DNA of 64,000 bases, taken from the NCBI GenBank assembly GCA_963715045.1, contig CAVQRC010000006.1:62001-126000 (forward strand), in the 5' to 3' direction. Of this stretch, positions 41,599-50,875 are shown piece by piece; positions within the stretch are counted from its first letter, which is position 1; every line of letters begins with the position of its first letter. This DNA comes from CAVQRC01 sp963715045 (GTDB taxonomy: Bacteria > Planctomycetota > Planctomycetia > Pirellulales > Lacipirellulaceae). The notes below the pieces were generated by a model that worked only from the letters and a program-made list of their open reading frames with translations, had not been told where the DNA came from and made no database searches. Both the position numbers and the translations under genes were made by a program.

Positions 41599-41763
41599 GA
41601 CTAAAGCGTCCTGTCACAGGGCCGTCGACCATCTTGCGGATCGCCTCCACATACCCTGGCTCCTGATAACCTGGGTCCCGAAAAAGAACGGTTGATGCAG
41701 ACTATACCCTCACCCCGGTAGTCGTCTGTAATCGTACTCATTTACTGCGAACCGAGCAAACCA

Positions 41764-42264
41764 TCATCCGTGCGGGTACTGTCGGCAGTATTCATACAAC
41801 GCCATGCTGGCGGCCGTAGCCACGTTGTAACTGTGGGGTAACCCCCACACGGGAATCTCGACAACCGCGTCAAGCAGTTTGAGAACCGGTTCGTCGAGGC
41901 CCGTCCGCTCGTTTCCGACGACCAGCAGCGTCCGCCGCGGAAACTGGAAATCGTGCAAATCGGCCGAGCCGGTCGCCTGTTCGAGCCCCGCCAGGGTGAA
42001 TCCTTGCTCACGGAACCGCTTCAGCACGGGCGGCAGCGAACGGTGGCATTCGATGTGAATTGCGTCGGCGCCGTCCCGCGCGATCCGGGTGATCAATTTG
42101 GCCTGGCCGGTACACATCACACGCGTCACTCCGCAGCAACTCGCGGCACGTACAATTCGCGACAAGTTCACGTTGCTTCGCATTGCTGCGCACGCGACGA
42201 CCAGTTCGCGGGGACGCTCCAGCGGGCGGGGCGGCTTGTGCCGCTCGTGGTTGAATCGTGCCAT
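41764..42264 (-). CDS. SpoU/TrmH-type SPOUT RNA 2'-O-methyltransferase
   Basis: 166 residues. Three SPOUT motifs are present: SNVNLSRIVRAASCCGV near the N-terminus, TLLVVGNERTGLD in the middle and IPVWGLPHSYNVATAASMALYEY at the end, forming the trefoil knot that binds S-adenosylmethionine. It is a single-domain member like TrmL/TrmH; which tRNA or rRNA position it modifies cannot be told. It follows the oppF gene on the same strand by about 117 bp. Confidence 0.88.
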   Translation of the reverse strand: MARFNHERHKPPRPLERPRELVVACAAMRSNVNLSRIVRAASCCGVTRVMCTGQAKLITRIARDGADAIHIECHRSLPPVLKRFREQGFTLAGLEQATGSADLHDFQFPRRTLLVVGNERTGLDEPVLKLLDAVVEIPVWGLPHSYNVATAASMALYEYCRQYPHG

Positions 42265-42381
42265 CGACGGTGAGAGTCTGTCGGTTCCTGAGCGGGGCGA
42301 CGCGGCGACCGCGTTGACGTCGGCGGAATCTCGCGGTCGCCCGTTTTCCGAGGGGTCTGACCGACTCCTGCTTGCGCGTGT

Positions 42382-43449
42382 CTATCTCGATGTGTCGTAG
42401 AGCAGGCAGGCGACTTCGTGACGCGGGGCCGATTCGGCAAGACGCGGTTCGATTCGCTCACACTCGCCCTCAATCTTCTGCGGGCATCGCGAGGCAAAGG
42501 GACAACCGGTCATCTGCTCGGTCTGGCTGGGGAGGTCGCCAGGGAGCAGGATTCGCTGGCGGTTGGCTTCCACTTCGGGATCGGGAATCGGAATCGCCGA
42601 CAACAGGGCCTGCGTGTAGGGATGCATCGGATTCGTGTAGATCTGGTCGAACCTGGCGAGTTCGACGACTTTTCCGAGGTACATCACGGCCACCCGATCG
42701 CTGATCCGCTTCACCACGCTGAGGTCGTGGGCAATGAAGATGTAGGATAACCCGCGACGCCGCTGCAACTCGAGCAACAGATTCAATACCTGCGAACGAA
42801 TCGACACATCGAGGGCCGAAACGGGTTCGTCGCAGATGATGATTTCCGGATCGAGGGCGAGGGCCCGGGCGATGCCGATGCGTTGCCGCTGACCCCCGGA
42901 GAACTCGTGCGGGTAACGGCGAATGAACACCGGGTCGAGACCGACCTCCTCCATCAGTGTTTGCACGCGCCGCCGCCGCTCGGCCCGCGCGTGCGTGCCG
43001 AAAATCGCCATTGGCTCGGCGATGATACTGCCCACCGTCATCCGTGGATTCAACGACGCATAAGGATCCTGGAAGATCATCTGGATCTTCCGCCGCGCCT
43101 GCCGAAGTTCCCCACGCGGAAGCGTCGTCAGATTGACCCATTCACTTCGCGATGGATCGGAGGACACATTCAAATGGGCCGAGCCGGACGTCGTGGGAAC
43201 GAGCCGCAGAATGGCCCGAGCAGTCGTGCTCTTGCCGCAACCCGACTCCCCGACCAGGCCCAGCGTCTCCCCGCGATGAAGTTCGAAACTTACGCCATCG
43301 ACCGCCCGCAAGACCTTCAACGGCTTGCCGAGTACACTCTTGTGGGTCACGAATTCGACGCGAAGTTGCTCGACCTTGAGCACCGTGTCGGAGTCCGTCG
43401 ATGGCGGCGGACTGGTGGCGACCGCGGAGTTCGGTGGGGCAGCACTCAC
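42382..43449 (-). CDS. oppF: Oligopeptide ABC transporter ATP-binding protein OppF
   Basis: 355 residues. Walker A GLVGESGCGKSTTA, Q-loop IFQDPYASLNP, signature FSGGQRQRIG, Walker B IIICDEPVSALD and H-loop IAHDLSV are all present. The C-terminus has the oligopeptide extension with the cysteine cluster (GCPFASRCP ... CERIEP) that may hold an iron-sulfur cluster in Opp/Dpp ATPases. Its start overlaps the oppD stop by four bases (ATGA). It pairs with OppD to drive import. Confidence 0.93.
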   Translation of the reverse strand: MSAAPPNSAVATSPPPSTDSDTVLKVEQLRVEFVTHKSVLGKPLKVLRAVDGVSFELHRGETLGLVGESGCGKSTTARAILRLVPTTSGSAHLNVSSDPSRSEWVNLTTLPRGELRQARRKIQMIFQDPYASLNPRMTVGSIIAEPMAIFGTHARAERRRRVQTLMEEVGLDPVFIRRYPHEFSGGQRQRIGIARALALDPEIIICDEPVSALDVSIRSQVLNLLLELQRRRGLSYIFIAHDLSVVKRISDRVAVMYLGKVVELARFDQIYTNPMHPYTQALLSAIPIPDPEVEANRQRILLPGDLPSQTEQMTGCPFASRCPQKIEGECERIEPRLAESAPRHEVACLLYDTSR

Positions 43450-44474
43450 GTCTTACTCCCGGTTGAGCTGGACCGACGGATCGTCGGCTCGATCGCCGTG
43501 ATGTCATAGAAACAGGACTTCGTGTGCGGGGTCACGCCGCCTTCGATCTGTTCCAAGGGCGGCACCTCGACGAGGCAGCGGTCCTGCACGTAGTCGCACC
43601 GCGGGGCGAATGCGCAGCCGGGCGGAAGTTGCGTGAGGTCGGGCGGAACCCCTCGGATCGAAACGAAGTCTTCCTTCGACTGTTCGTCGATCCGGGGGAC
43701 CGATCGGAGCAAGGCCTTGGTATACGGGTGTCGTGGGCTGGCGAAAATGTCACGCGTGGGGGCGTGTTCGACAATCCGGCCGGCATACATCACATGGATC
43801 TCGTCGCAGAACCCGGCCGCCACTCCCAGGTCGTGCGTGATGAGGATGATCGTCGTCCCGTGATCCTCGCGAATCTTCTGCATCAGCTCCAGAATCTGGG
43901 CCTGGATCGTGACATCGAGCGCGGTCGTCGGCTCGTCGGCGATGAGCAGAGCCGGTTCGCAGACCAGGGCCATGGCAATCATCGCCCGCTGCCGCATGCC
44001 GCCGGAGAAGTGATGCGGGTAATCGCTCAGCCGCCGCTCGGGTTGAGAGATTCCGACTTCCCGGAGGATCTTGATCACGCGATCGCGAGCTTCGCGGCGG
44101 CTCACGCGTTTGTGCAGCAGCAGCGGCTCGGAGAGCTGGTCGCCGATGGTCAGAAACGGATTCAGCGAGGTCATCGGATCCTGAAAAATCATCGCGATCC
44201 GATTGCCGCGAATCTGCCGCAGCCGCTCCGGGCTGACCCGAAGCAGGTCTTCGCCGGCGAATTCGATCTTGTCGGCCGAGACGATCCCCGGTGGTACCGG
44301 GATCAAGCCCAGCAGTGTCAGATTCGTAACACTCTTGCCCGAGCCGCTCTCGCCGACGATCCCGACGGCCGCGCCCTCCTGAATTTGCAGATCGATTCCA
44401 TCGACCGCCTTTACGAGACCGTCGGGCGTATGGAAGTAGGTTTTGAGGTTGCGGACGTCCAGCAGGGGCGGCAT
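43446..44474 (-). CDS. oppD: Oligopeptide ABC transporter ATP-binding protein OppD
   Basis: 342 residues. Walker A GIVGESGSGKSVTN, signature FSGGMRQRAM, Walker B LLIADEPTTALD, and C-terminal extension with CAFAPRCDYVQDRC. It begins 8 bases after the OppC stop. It forms the second ATPase of the transporter. Confidence 0.93.
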   Translation of the reverse strand: MPPLLDVRNLKTYFHTPDGLVKAVDGIDLQIQEGAAVGIVGESGSGKSVTNLTLLGLIPVPPGIVSADKIEFAGEDLLRVSPERLRQIRGNRIAMIFQDPMTSLNPFLTIGDQLSEPLLLHKRVSRREARDRVIKILREVGISQPERRLSDYPHHFSGGMRQRAMIAMALVCEPALLIADEPTTALDVTIQAQILELMQKIREDHGTTIILITHDLGVAAGFCDEIHVMYAGRIVEHAPTRDIFASPRHPYTKALLRSVPRIDEQSKEDFVSIRGVPPDLTQLPPGCAFAPRCDYVQDRCLVEVPPLEQIEGGVTPHTKSCFYDITAIEPTIRRSSSTGSKT

Positions 44475-44481
44475 GCGTCAC

Positions 44482-45810
44482 TCAGCGTTTCATTTTCGGA
44501 TCGAGGGCGTCGCGGAGGCCATCGCCGATAAAGTTCAGGGAAAACAATGCGAGGAACATGGCCAGCGCGGGATACGTCACGAGCCACCAATAAGGCTTGA
44601 TGACGTTCAAATCGCGGAGTCCGCCCGAGGCCAGTGATCCCCAACTGCAATCGGGCTCGGAAATGCCCAGGCCGAGAAAGCTCAGGAATGCTTCGGCGAG
44701 AATCACGGTCGGGATCGTAAGCGTGGTGTAGATGATGACTGGCCCCAGCAGGTTGGGAATGATGTGGAGGAAGATCAAGCGGGCGTCACCGGCCCCGATC
44801 GTGCGGGCGGCAACGACGAACTCGCGTTCCCGCAGCGAGAGCACCTGGCCGCGTGTGATACGGGCCATGGTCAGCCAGAACACCAGACCGATGGCCAGAA
44901 ACATCACGTAGGTGGGATTCATGTTGTCGTCGAGCCAGACCGCCGTGCGGAGTGTTGTCAGTTCGCCGGGTTCGATCTCGCGTTCCTCGAGCAAGTCGGC
45001 GAGTTCTTCATTTCTCTGCTGGGCTTCGAGTTCGGCGATCCGGGCGAGGTCTTCGCGGTGCTTGCCGGCGGTCGTCTGCACGCCGAGTACGAGCGTCAGA
45101 ATCAGGATCACGAGAAACATGAAGGGCAGTCCGTAGAGGATGTCGACAATGCGCATCATGTAGTGATCGATGCGGCCGCCGAAGAACCCTGCGATCGCGC
45201 CCCAGGTGACGCCGATCACGAGCGACACAACGGTCGCGACGAGGGCCACTAGAAACGAGACGGTTCCGCCGTAGAGCGTGCGGGCGAAGAGATCGCGACC
45301 GAGGGCGTCGGTTCCGAACCAGTGCCGGGCCGAAGGAGGCGCGAAGCTTTCATCGTTGTGCTGCAGTTGATAGTCGAGGTGCAAGGCAAAGAACGAATCC
45401 GGGTCGGACGGCGGGGCGTCAGCGCTTCGTGCGGCGTAGAGGAATCGCTGGCCGAAACAGGCCACGATCATCAGCATCAGCGCGCCTGCCGAGAGGGTCG
45501 CCATTTGATTCTGCTTGAGCCGCCGCAGGGCATCCTGCCACAGCGAGGTCCCGCGGATCTGTCCGGCCGAGTCCCGTTGCCGCGGGTTTTCCAGCGGAAT
45601 GTTGCGATGCGTCCAGAGATAACCGCTGAGGGCCAGGTTGGCGGCCAGCCACATGCCGGCGGCTCCCCAGGCCGACGCGGCCGCGTCGTAGATCGGCAGC
45701 AACGTTGCGGCGAACAGCGCCAGACCCAACCAGGACAAATTGATTGGAATCGACAGCGGATGTTCGCCCCATCGGCGGACGCGGTTCTCGACGGCATGCT
45801 GCGACATCAC
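44482..45810 (-). CDS. oppC: Oligopeptide ABC transporter permease OppC (with an inserted charged loop)
   Basis: 442 residues, longer than the usual about 300. After a long N-terminal extension with two membrane helices, the standard segment HWFGTDALGRDLFAR begins and the EAA loop is LSFLGLGISEPDCSWGS. Between two membrane helices a charged stretch of about 45 residues (EDLARIAELEAQQRNEEL) is inserted, probably a short coiled coil. The start overlaps the oppB stop (ATGA). It forms the membrane channel with OppB. Confidence 0.9.
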   Translation of the reverse strand: MMSQHAVENRVRRWGEHPLSIPINLSWLGLALFAATLLPIYDAAASAWGAAGMWLAANLALSGYLWTHRNIPLENPRQRDSAGQIRGTSLWQDALRRLKQNQMATLSAGALMLMIVACFGQRFLYAARSADAPPSDPDSFFALHLDYQLQHNDESFAPPSARHWFGTDALGRDLFARTLYGGTVSFLVALVATVVSLVIGVTWGAIAGFFGGRIDHYMMRIVDILYGLPFMFLVILILTLVLGVQTTAGKHREDLARIAELEAQQRNEELADLLEEREIEPGELTTLRTAVWLDDNMNPTYVMFLAIGLVFWLTMARITRGQVLSLREREFVVAARTIGAGDARLIFLHIIPNLLGPVIIYTTLTIPTVILAEAFLSFLGLGISEPDCSWGSLASGGLRDLNVIKPYWWLVTYPALAMFLALFSLNFIGDGLRDALDPKMKR

Positions 45811-46736
45811 GTCTGCTCCACCTTCACGCGGGGATCGAGGAACGCGTAGGAGATGTCGACGAGGAAGTTAAACACGCATAGCAGCGTCGAGAACACGACG
45901 ACGGTTCCGAGCACAACGTAATAGTCTCGATTGATGGCGGCCTGGATGAAGATTTTGCCGAGGCCCGGGATGAAGAAGATCTGTTCGATCACCAGAGAGC
46001 CGGTAAGGATCAGTGCGAAGGCCGGCCCCAGGAACGAGACCACGGGCAGGATCGCTCCTTTGAGGGCGTGCTTGATCACGATTTGCCGCTCCCGGAGGCC
46101 TTTGGCGTGGGCCGTGCGGATGAAGTCTTCTCCCAGGACCTCGAGCATGCCGACCCGGGCGAGCCGCGAGATGCGGGCGGCAAACGGCAGCGAGAGGGCG
46201 AAGGCGGGCAGCACCACGTGCCGATAGGTTTCCCAGCCGGCGAGGGGAAACAGCGCCAGGCCGAACACGAAGATCACGATCAATAACATGGCGATGATGA
46301 AGTTGGGCATCGAGATGCCGAGGACTGCGATGGCCATCAGGCCGTAATCCGCGGCCGTGTTCTGCTTCAGCCCCGAGATGACACCGGTGGTGAGGCCGAG
46401 GATCAGGGCGAACACCATCGCCACCGAGCCCAGCGCCAGCGAAGTGGGCAGCGTCTGGGAAATCAGACCGCTGACCGATTTGCCGCGATACTTCATCGAG
46501 GCCCCCAGGTCGCCGCGGGTGACGATGTTTCGCATCCAGATCACGTACTGCGTGAGCTTCGGCTTATCGAGGTTGTATTCGCGGCGTTTGGCTTCCCGCA
46601 CTTCGGGCTTGAGCGCCTTGATTTCGTTCTGGAACGGATCGCCGGGGGCAGCGCGAATCATGAAGAACGACAGCGTGGCCACGGCCCACACCGTGATGAC
46701 AACCCAGATCAGCCGGTAGAAGATGAAGCGAAGCAC
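45807..46736 (-). CDS. oppB: Oligopeptide ABC transporter permease OppB
   Basis: 309 residues. The N-terminus LIWVVITVWAVATLSFFMIR and PGDPF are typical of OppB/DppB. Six membrane helices and the EAA loop (AHAKGLRERQIVIKHALKGA) are present. It follows the substrate-binding gene by 54 bp and overlaps oppC. Confidence 0.93.
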   Translation of the reverse strand: MLRFIFYRLIWVVITVWAVATLSFFMIRAAPGDPFQNEIKALKPEVREAKRREYNLDKPKLTQYVIWMRNIVTRGDLGASMKYRGKSVSGLISQTLPTSLALGSVAMVFALILGLTTGVISGLKQNTAADYGLMAIAVLGISMPNFIIAMLLIVIFVFGLALFPLAGWETYRHVVLPAFALSLPFAARISRLARVGMLEVLGEDFIRTAHAKGLRERQIVIKHALKGAILPVVSFLGPAFALILTGSLVIEQIFFIPGLGKIFIQAAINRDYYVVLGTVVVFSTLLCVFNFLVDISYAFLDPRVKVEQT

Positions 46737-46790
46737 GGCGGCGATATTCGAAGTCGGGTGCGGTCGGGTGTAGCGAGAGGCGGACGACGG

Positions 46791-48983
46791 TTACAACGCG
46801 GTGCGGATGCGTGGTGAAATCCGCGGAAATCTTTCGTAACGATTCCCGAGAGGGCGTTTGCCACCTTCCCAGCGGAGTACTTTCAGCGGATGGACATCGC
46901 GGTTGTTGATGAACATGTTCTGCAATTCGCGGGGCCACAACTGCGTCGAGGTGTAGAAGTAGAGCGGAATGATCGGCTGGTCGTAGAGCAGCATCGTTTC
47001 GGCGACTTCGAACAACAGCAAGCGAATCTCGAACGCGAGATCGAGCCGCTGGCTGGCGGAAACGGTCTCGAATTTCTTCAGGGCTGCCGTCAGGGATTCC
47101 CCGAGCGTCGTCCCGTCGGGACGACGCTGGCCGGCAACGACTGCCTCGTACTGCGGCCAGGAGCGAAGGTCGTCGAGCAGAGCCTGCCGCTGCTCGGCGG
47201 TTGCCAGATAGTCGAGGATGTAGGCCGCGTACTTGAGAATGATCCGATCGTACAGGGGATTGTGGTAGTTCGGATCGTTGTTCTGGTTGTTCGAGGTGAA
47301 CATGTCCAGAAACGTGTTGGGATCGGTGTAGTCGCCAATCCAGCCGGATCGTGCGATCTCGTAGTTGCCCGTTCGCCGGGAGTCGAGAAACACACCCCAT
47401 TCCTGGTTCGATGTTTCCACGTCGATCCCCAGATGCGTTTTCCACAGCCCTTGGATGAACACGGCCACCTTGGCGTGGGCCTCGTGAGAGTTGTAGAGGA
47501 TCTTGAGCTTGGGAATCCGGACGCCCGCCGCCCGAACTTCATCAATCAGCCGCTTCGCTTCGGCCAGGTCCTTCGCGTAATCACCCGAGCCAAACAGCGG
47601 AAGATCGCTGTAGCCGGCCACGCCGGCGGGGACGAGCCGGTAAGCGGGCTCCTGATGGGCACGCGTCACGACGTCAATCAAGATCTGGCGATCGACGGCC
47701 AAGGCCAGGGCCCGGCGAACCTTGCGGCCAAATTCGCCGTCCGGACCGGCCTGAAAAATCGGCAGGTCGACATTCAAGTTGTAAAAATAGGCCGCGTTAT
47801 AGACGCCGTGATGAACATCTCCGAGTTGTTTGCCTGGCGATTCGCTGAGTGCGATCAGGTCGCCGACGACCGCCGTGGGGACTTCGCGAATCCGATCGAC
47901 GTCGCCGTTGATGTAGAGGTTCAGCGAGGTTGTCTGTTCTTCGACGGCGAGGGCGTCGATCGTGTCCAGGCCGTTGTCCACGAACCCGCCAAACTGCTTG
48001 AGAAACTCCAGTTCGGCCCGCTCCGGGGATCGAAGCTCGTCCGCCGCGCGGGACTCGAGTGAAGCAATCCGCTCGGCGGCGTAGGCCGCAGTCTCCCAGT
48101 AGTGCAAATTCTTCTGGAGCCGGATGAACGAGTTGAAACGCCAGTCCGCAAGCACGTACGGCCCATTGGTCACGATGTTCTCGGGCAGAATCCACTGACG
48201 ATCGTAGGCTTCGATCGCCTCCCGCGGCACGGGGGCCAAAGTGTAGAAGCTGGTGAGATCCAGGAAATAGGGTGCGGGAGAACGTAACGTCACATCGAGC
48301 CGATAATCGCCGGCAGCACGAACTTTGACCAGGCGTTCCCAGGCCTCGTTGCGAAACTTTTCCAGCGCGTCGTAGTCGGCTTGCAGCACTGCGGGATCGG
48401 CCGCTTCGGCGGCCACCGGATCGGTCAGCGAGGACGGCTTCACGAGCACGACGTCAGGATGCTCTTGCTTGTAGCGATTGATCAGCGACGTCCAGTGCTC
48501 GGTGACCACCCGCTCGTACTCTTCGGCACCTTCGATCAGGTACAGAAGATACGAATACTCGGAACCCGTTTCCGGATGGAGGTGGCGTCGCCAGGCATAG
48601 ATGAAGTCTCCGGCGACCACGTTGCGGGGCTGCCCGTCGACTTCATAAATCCCACCCTGTTTGACCCACCAGTGGTCCTGGCGAAGTTCGAACGAATACG
48701 TCAGACCTTCGATCTCCCAGGACGTGGCCACGCCGGGCATTGGCTGGAGGGTCTCGGGGTGGTAACAGGTGAGCCCTTCGAATAACCCGATCGCCAACGC
48801 ACCCTCGGGTTGGCCACTCATGATGCCCGGGTCGAGCGTCTGGGGTTCGGTGGCGTTGTTGAAGATGAAGTCGACCGGGTCGCCGCCACTGGTCGAAAAC
48901 GTGGCCCGACCTGAAAACGAGACGGCGAAAATGGCCAGGCAGATGCCGCAGCCCGCGAGAATGATGTACAGATTTCGATACAT
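46791..48983 (-). CDS. oppA: Oligopeptide ABC transporter substrate-binding protein OppA (SBP family 5)
   Basis: 730 residues from ATG 48983, with a signal anchor (LYIILAGCGICLAIFAVSF). Features of SBP_bac_5 proteins are visible: NATEPQTLDPGIMSG, GLFEGLTCYHPET, YSFELRQDHWW and FYTSTQLWPRELQNMF. It is longer than Escherichia coli OppA (about 540) by insertions in the middle (GAEEYERVVTEHW region). It should present peptides to OppB/C in the periplasm. First gene of the minus-strand oppABCDF operon, 54 bp before oppB. The ribosome site is weak. Confidence 0.9.
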   Translation of the reverse strand: MYRNLYIILAGCGICLAIFAVSFSGRATFSTSGGDPVDFIFNNATEPQTLDPGIMSGQPEGALAIGLFEGLTCYHPETLQPMPGVATSWEIEGLTYSFELRQDHWWVKQGGIYEVDGQPRNVVAGDFIYAWRRHLHPETGSEYSYLLYLIEGAEEYERVVTEHWTSLINRYKQEHPDVVLVKPSSLTDPVAAEAADPAVLQADYDALEKFRNEAWERLVKVRAAGDYRLDVTLRSPAPYFLDLTSFYTLAPVPREAIEAYDRQWILPENIVTNGPYVLADWRFNSFIRLQKNLHYWETAAYAAERIASLESRAADELRSPERAELEFLKQFGGFVDNGLDTIDALAVEEQTTSLNLYINGDVDRIREVPTAVVGDLIALSESPGKQLGDVHHGVYNAAYFYNLNVDLPIFQAGPDGEFGRKVRRALALAVDRQILIDVVTRAHQEPAYRLVPAGVAGYSDLPLFGSGDYAKDLAEAKRLIDEVRAAGVRIPKLKILYNSHEAHAKVAVFIQGLWKTHLGIDVETSNQEWGVFLDSRRTGNYEIARSGWIGDYTDPNTFLDMFTSNNQNNDPNYHNPLYDRIILKYAAYILDYLATAEQRQALLDDLRSWPQYEAVVAGQRRPDGTTLGESLTAALKKFETVSASQRLDLAFEIRLLLFEVAETMLLYDQPIIPLYFYTSTQLWPRELQNMFINNRDVHPLKVLRWEGGKRPLGNRYERFPRISPRIRTAL

Positions 48984-49453
48984 GACCGGCTTCGATCGGC
49001 CTCTGGGTCCGTAATGCACGGGATTGCCCGACTCAGGAAGGCCATCGTACGGGATTGGCCCAGCCGAGAACACTGCAGGAATGGCAAACCATCGGACCGC
49101 AGCTCTTTATGAAGCGGTTTAAAGGCTGCGTGAAAGAACTCGAACGAGGGCGGACAATGATCCTGTTGGCCTGGGGACTGGCGGGCTGCTCAAGCACTAC
49201 TAGCGGGAGTCGGCGTGAGTAAAGGCCGGTGCGGGCGACGCTGCATTGCTGAGATGGTTCTGCACCCGTGGTGCTGGACGATGCTGTCATGCGCCACCTG
49301 CGTTCGCCTGACGTGACGGCCAACCTGATTTACGGGAGACTTCCGGTCATGACGCGCAGAATGATTCTCAGCGGATATCCCTCGATCTCGTTTTTGCACA
49401 GGTCGGCGAATGACTGAATCACTACTCCCTCACACCACGGGAATCTTGCAGCT
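48984..49453. other. Divergent intergenic region between oppA and the ClC gene
   Basis: 470 bases that must hold both promoters. It includes the possible small lipoprotein at 49157-49222. No clear operator or riboswitch seen. Confidence 0.35.
49157..49222 (+). CDS. Possible very small lipoprotein (21 residues)
   Basis: The frame reads MILLAWGLAGCSSTTSGSRR and one more residue, with a lipobox LAGC placed eleven residues from the Met and GAGGG 8 bases before the ATG. It could also start at ATG 49109 with 16 extra residues. Very small lipoproteins of this type exist in planctomycetes, but at this length chance cannot be excluded. No homolog is claimed. Confidence 0.3.
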   Translation: MILLAWGLAGCSSTTSGSRRE

Positions 49454-50773
49454 ATGAGTACGAACCCCGAAGGGGGGCAGGCCAATGCAAGTGGGAAGTA
49501 TGGCTTGGCAAAACTGGCCCTGCTGTCGGTTCTCACAGGTGCCGCAATCGGCCTTGTCATCGGGTGCTTTCGGGTGGCACTGGATTACATGAACACGGCT
49601 CGCGCAGACACGATCACCTGGGCTCACCAGTGGCCGGTGCTGGGCTTCGTTCTGGTTTGTGCCACGGTTGCAGCAACCACGGCTTTTGCTGCCTGGCTGG
49701 TGCAGCGTTCCGGGCAACCTGCGGCTGGCAGCGGCATTCCCCACGTCGAGGCGGTGATTGAGGGCAAGTTGCCCGCCGCCCCGCTGCTACTGCTACCTAT
49801 CAAATTTGTAGGTGGCCTGTTGGCGATAGGGGGTGGTTTAGCGCTCGGCCGGGAAGGTCCCAGCGTGCAAATGGGCGCCAACCTGGCCCACTTCTGGGGC
49901 AGTATTTTCCGACTGCCGACCACGGATCGTATTGCCCTTTTCGCATCGGGTGCCGGTGCCGGGCTGGCCGTGGCCTTCAATGCCCCGATATCCGGAGCGG
50001 TATTTGTGCTGGAGGAACTGGTTCGTCGATTTGATATTCGGATTACCATCGCCGCACTGGGCACCTCCTGTTCGGCCATCGCGGTGGCATCGCTATTGCT
50101 CGGGCAGCAACCTGATTTCAATGTGGCAGAACTCCCCAATCCGAGTGCCTGGACCGGCTCCATCTTTGCCTTATTGGGTGTCCTGGCTGGGCTGGCAGGG
50201 GTTGCATACAACCGGTCAATTATCAATACCTGCGCACTGTTTGACGGTTTGACCCGTTGGCGACCGGAGGTTCGGGCACTCTTTATCGGTGCCCTGGTGG
50301 GTGCGATCGCATGGTTTGCCCCGCACATGGTCGGCGGCGGCGATACGATTTCCCAGCAGGCTCTCGTCGGTGGAATCGGGCTGACAGCATTACCCGCCAT
50401 TTTCGCCGTTCGGTTTCTACTCGGCCCGCTGTCCTATGCCGCGGGCACGCCTGGCGGCCTGTTCGCGCCCATCCTGGCATTGGGTGCCTGCCTTGGCCTG
50501 GGATTCGGTCTGCTGTGTCCACAATTCGTGGCAGATTCCGGTGCCACCCCAGTGACCTTTGCGATCGCCGGGATGGCGGCCTTCTTAACCGCAACGGTTC
50601 GAGCGCCCGTTACCGGAATGATCCTGATCTTCGAGATGACCGGTGCTTTCGATCAAGCATTACCGATGCTCTGGGCTTCTTTCGCGGCGATGGCCGTTCC
50701 CACATTGATGGGCAATTCGCCAATCTACGACGCCATGAAAGAACGCACCATCGATGTGGCAAAGACAATGTGA
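49454..50773 (+). CDS. clcA: ClC family chloride channel / H+:Cl- antiporter
   Basis: 439 residues with about ten membrane helices. ClC selectivity motifs are all there: GSGIPHVEAVIEG, GREGPSVQMGAN with the gating glutamate, and GTPGGLFAPILALGA. The segment FVLEELVRRF keeps the inner proton glutamate of exchangers, so an H+/Cl- antiporter is more likely than a channel. There is no CBS domain. The ATG start has a weak ribosome site. Its role would be acid resistance or volume control. Confidence 0.9.
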   Translation: MSTNPEGGQANASGKYGLAKLALLSVLTGAAIGLVIGCFRVALDYMNTARADTITWAHQWPVLGFVLVCATVAATTAFAAWLVQRSGQPAAGSGIPHVEAVIEGKLPAAPLLLLPIKFVGGLLAIGGGLALGREGPSVQMGANLAHFWGSIFRLPTTDRIALFASGAGAGLAVAFNAPISGAVFVLEELVRRFDIRITIAALGTSCSAIAVASLLLGQQPDFNVAELPNPSAWTGSIFALLGVLAGLAGVAYNRSIINTCALFDGLTRWRPEVRALFIGALVGAIAWFAPHMVGGGDTISQQALVGGIGLTALPAIFAVRFLLGPLSYAAGTPGGLFAPILALGACLGLGFGLLCPQFVADSGATPVTFAIAGMAAFLTATVRAPVTGMILIFEMTGAFDQALPMLWASFAAMAVPTLMGNSPIYDAMKERTIDVAKTM

Positions 50774-50875
50774 TGGCTGATCTACTTAGATCGCGGTTGG
50801 ATCTTGGATCCATCCTGAACCGGGGAAGCCTGATTGGACCTGTCGTTGTCTCAATTGGTGTAGATACCAACACGT

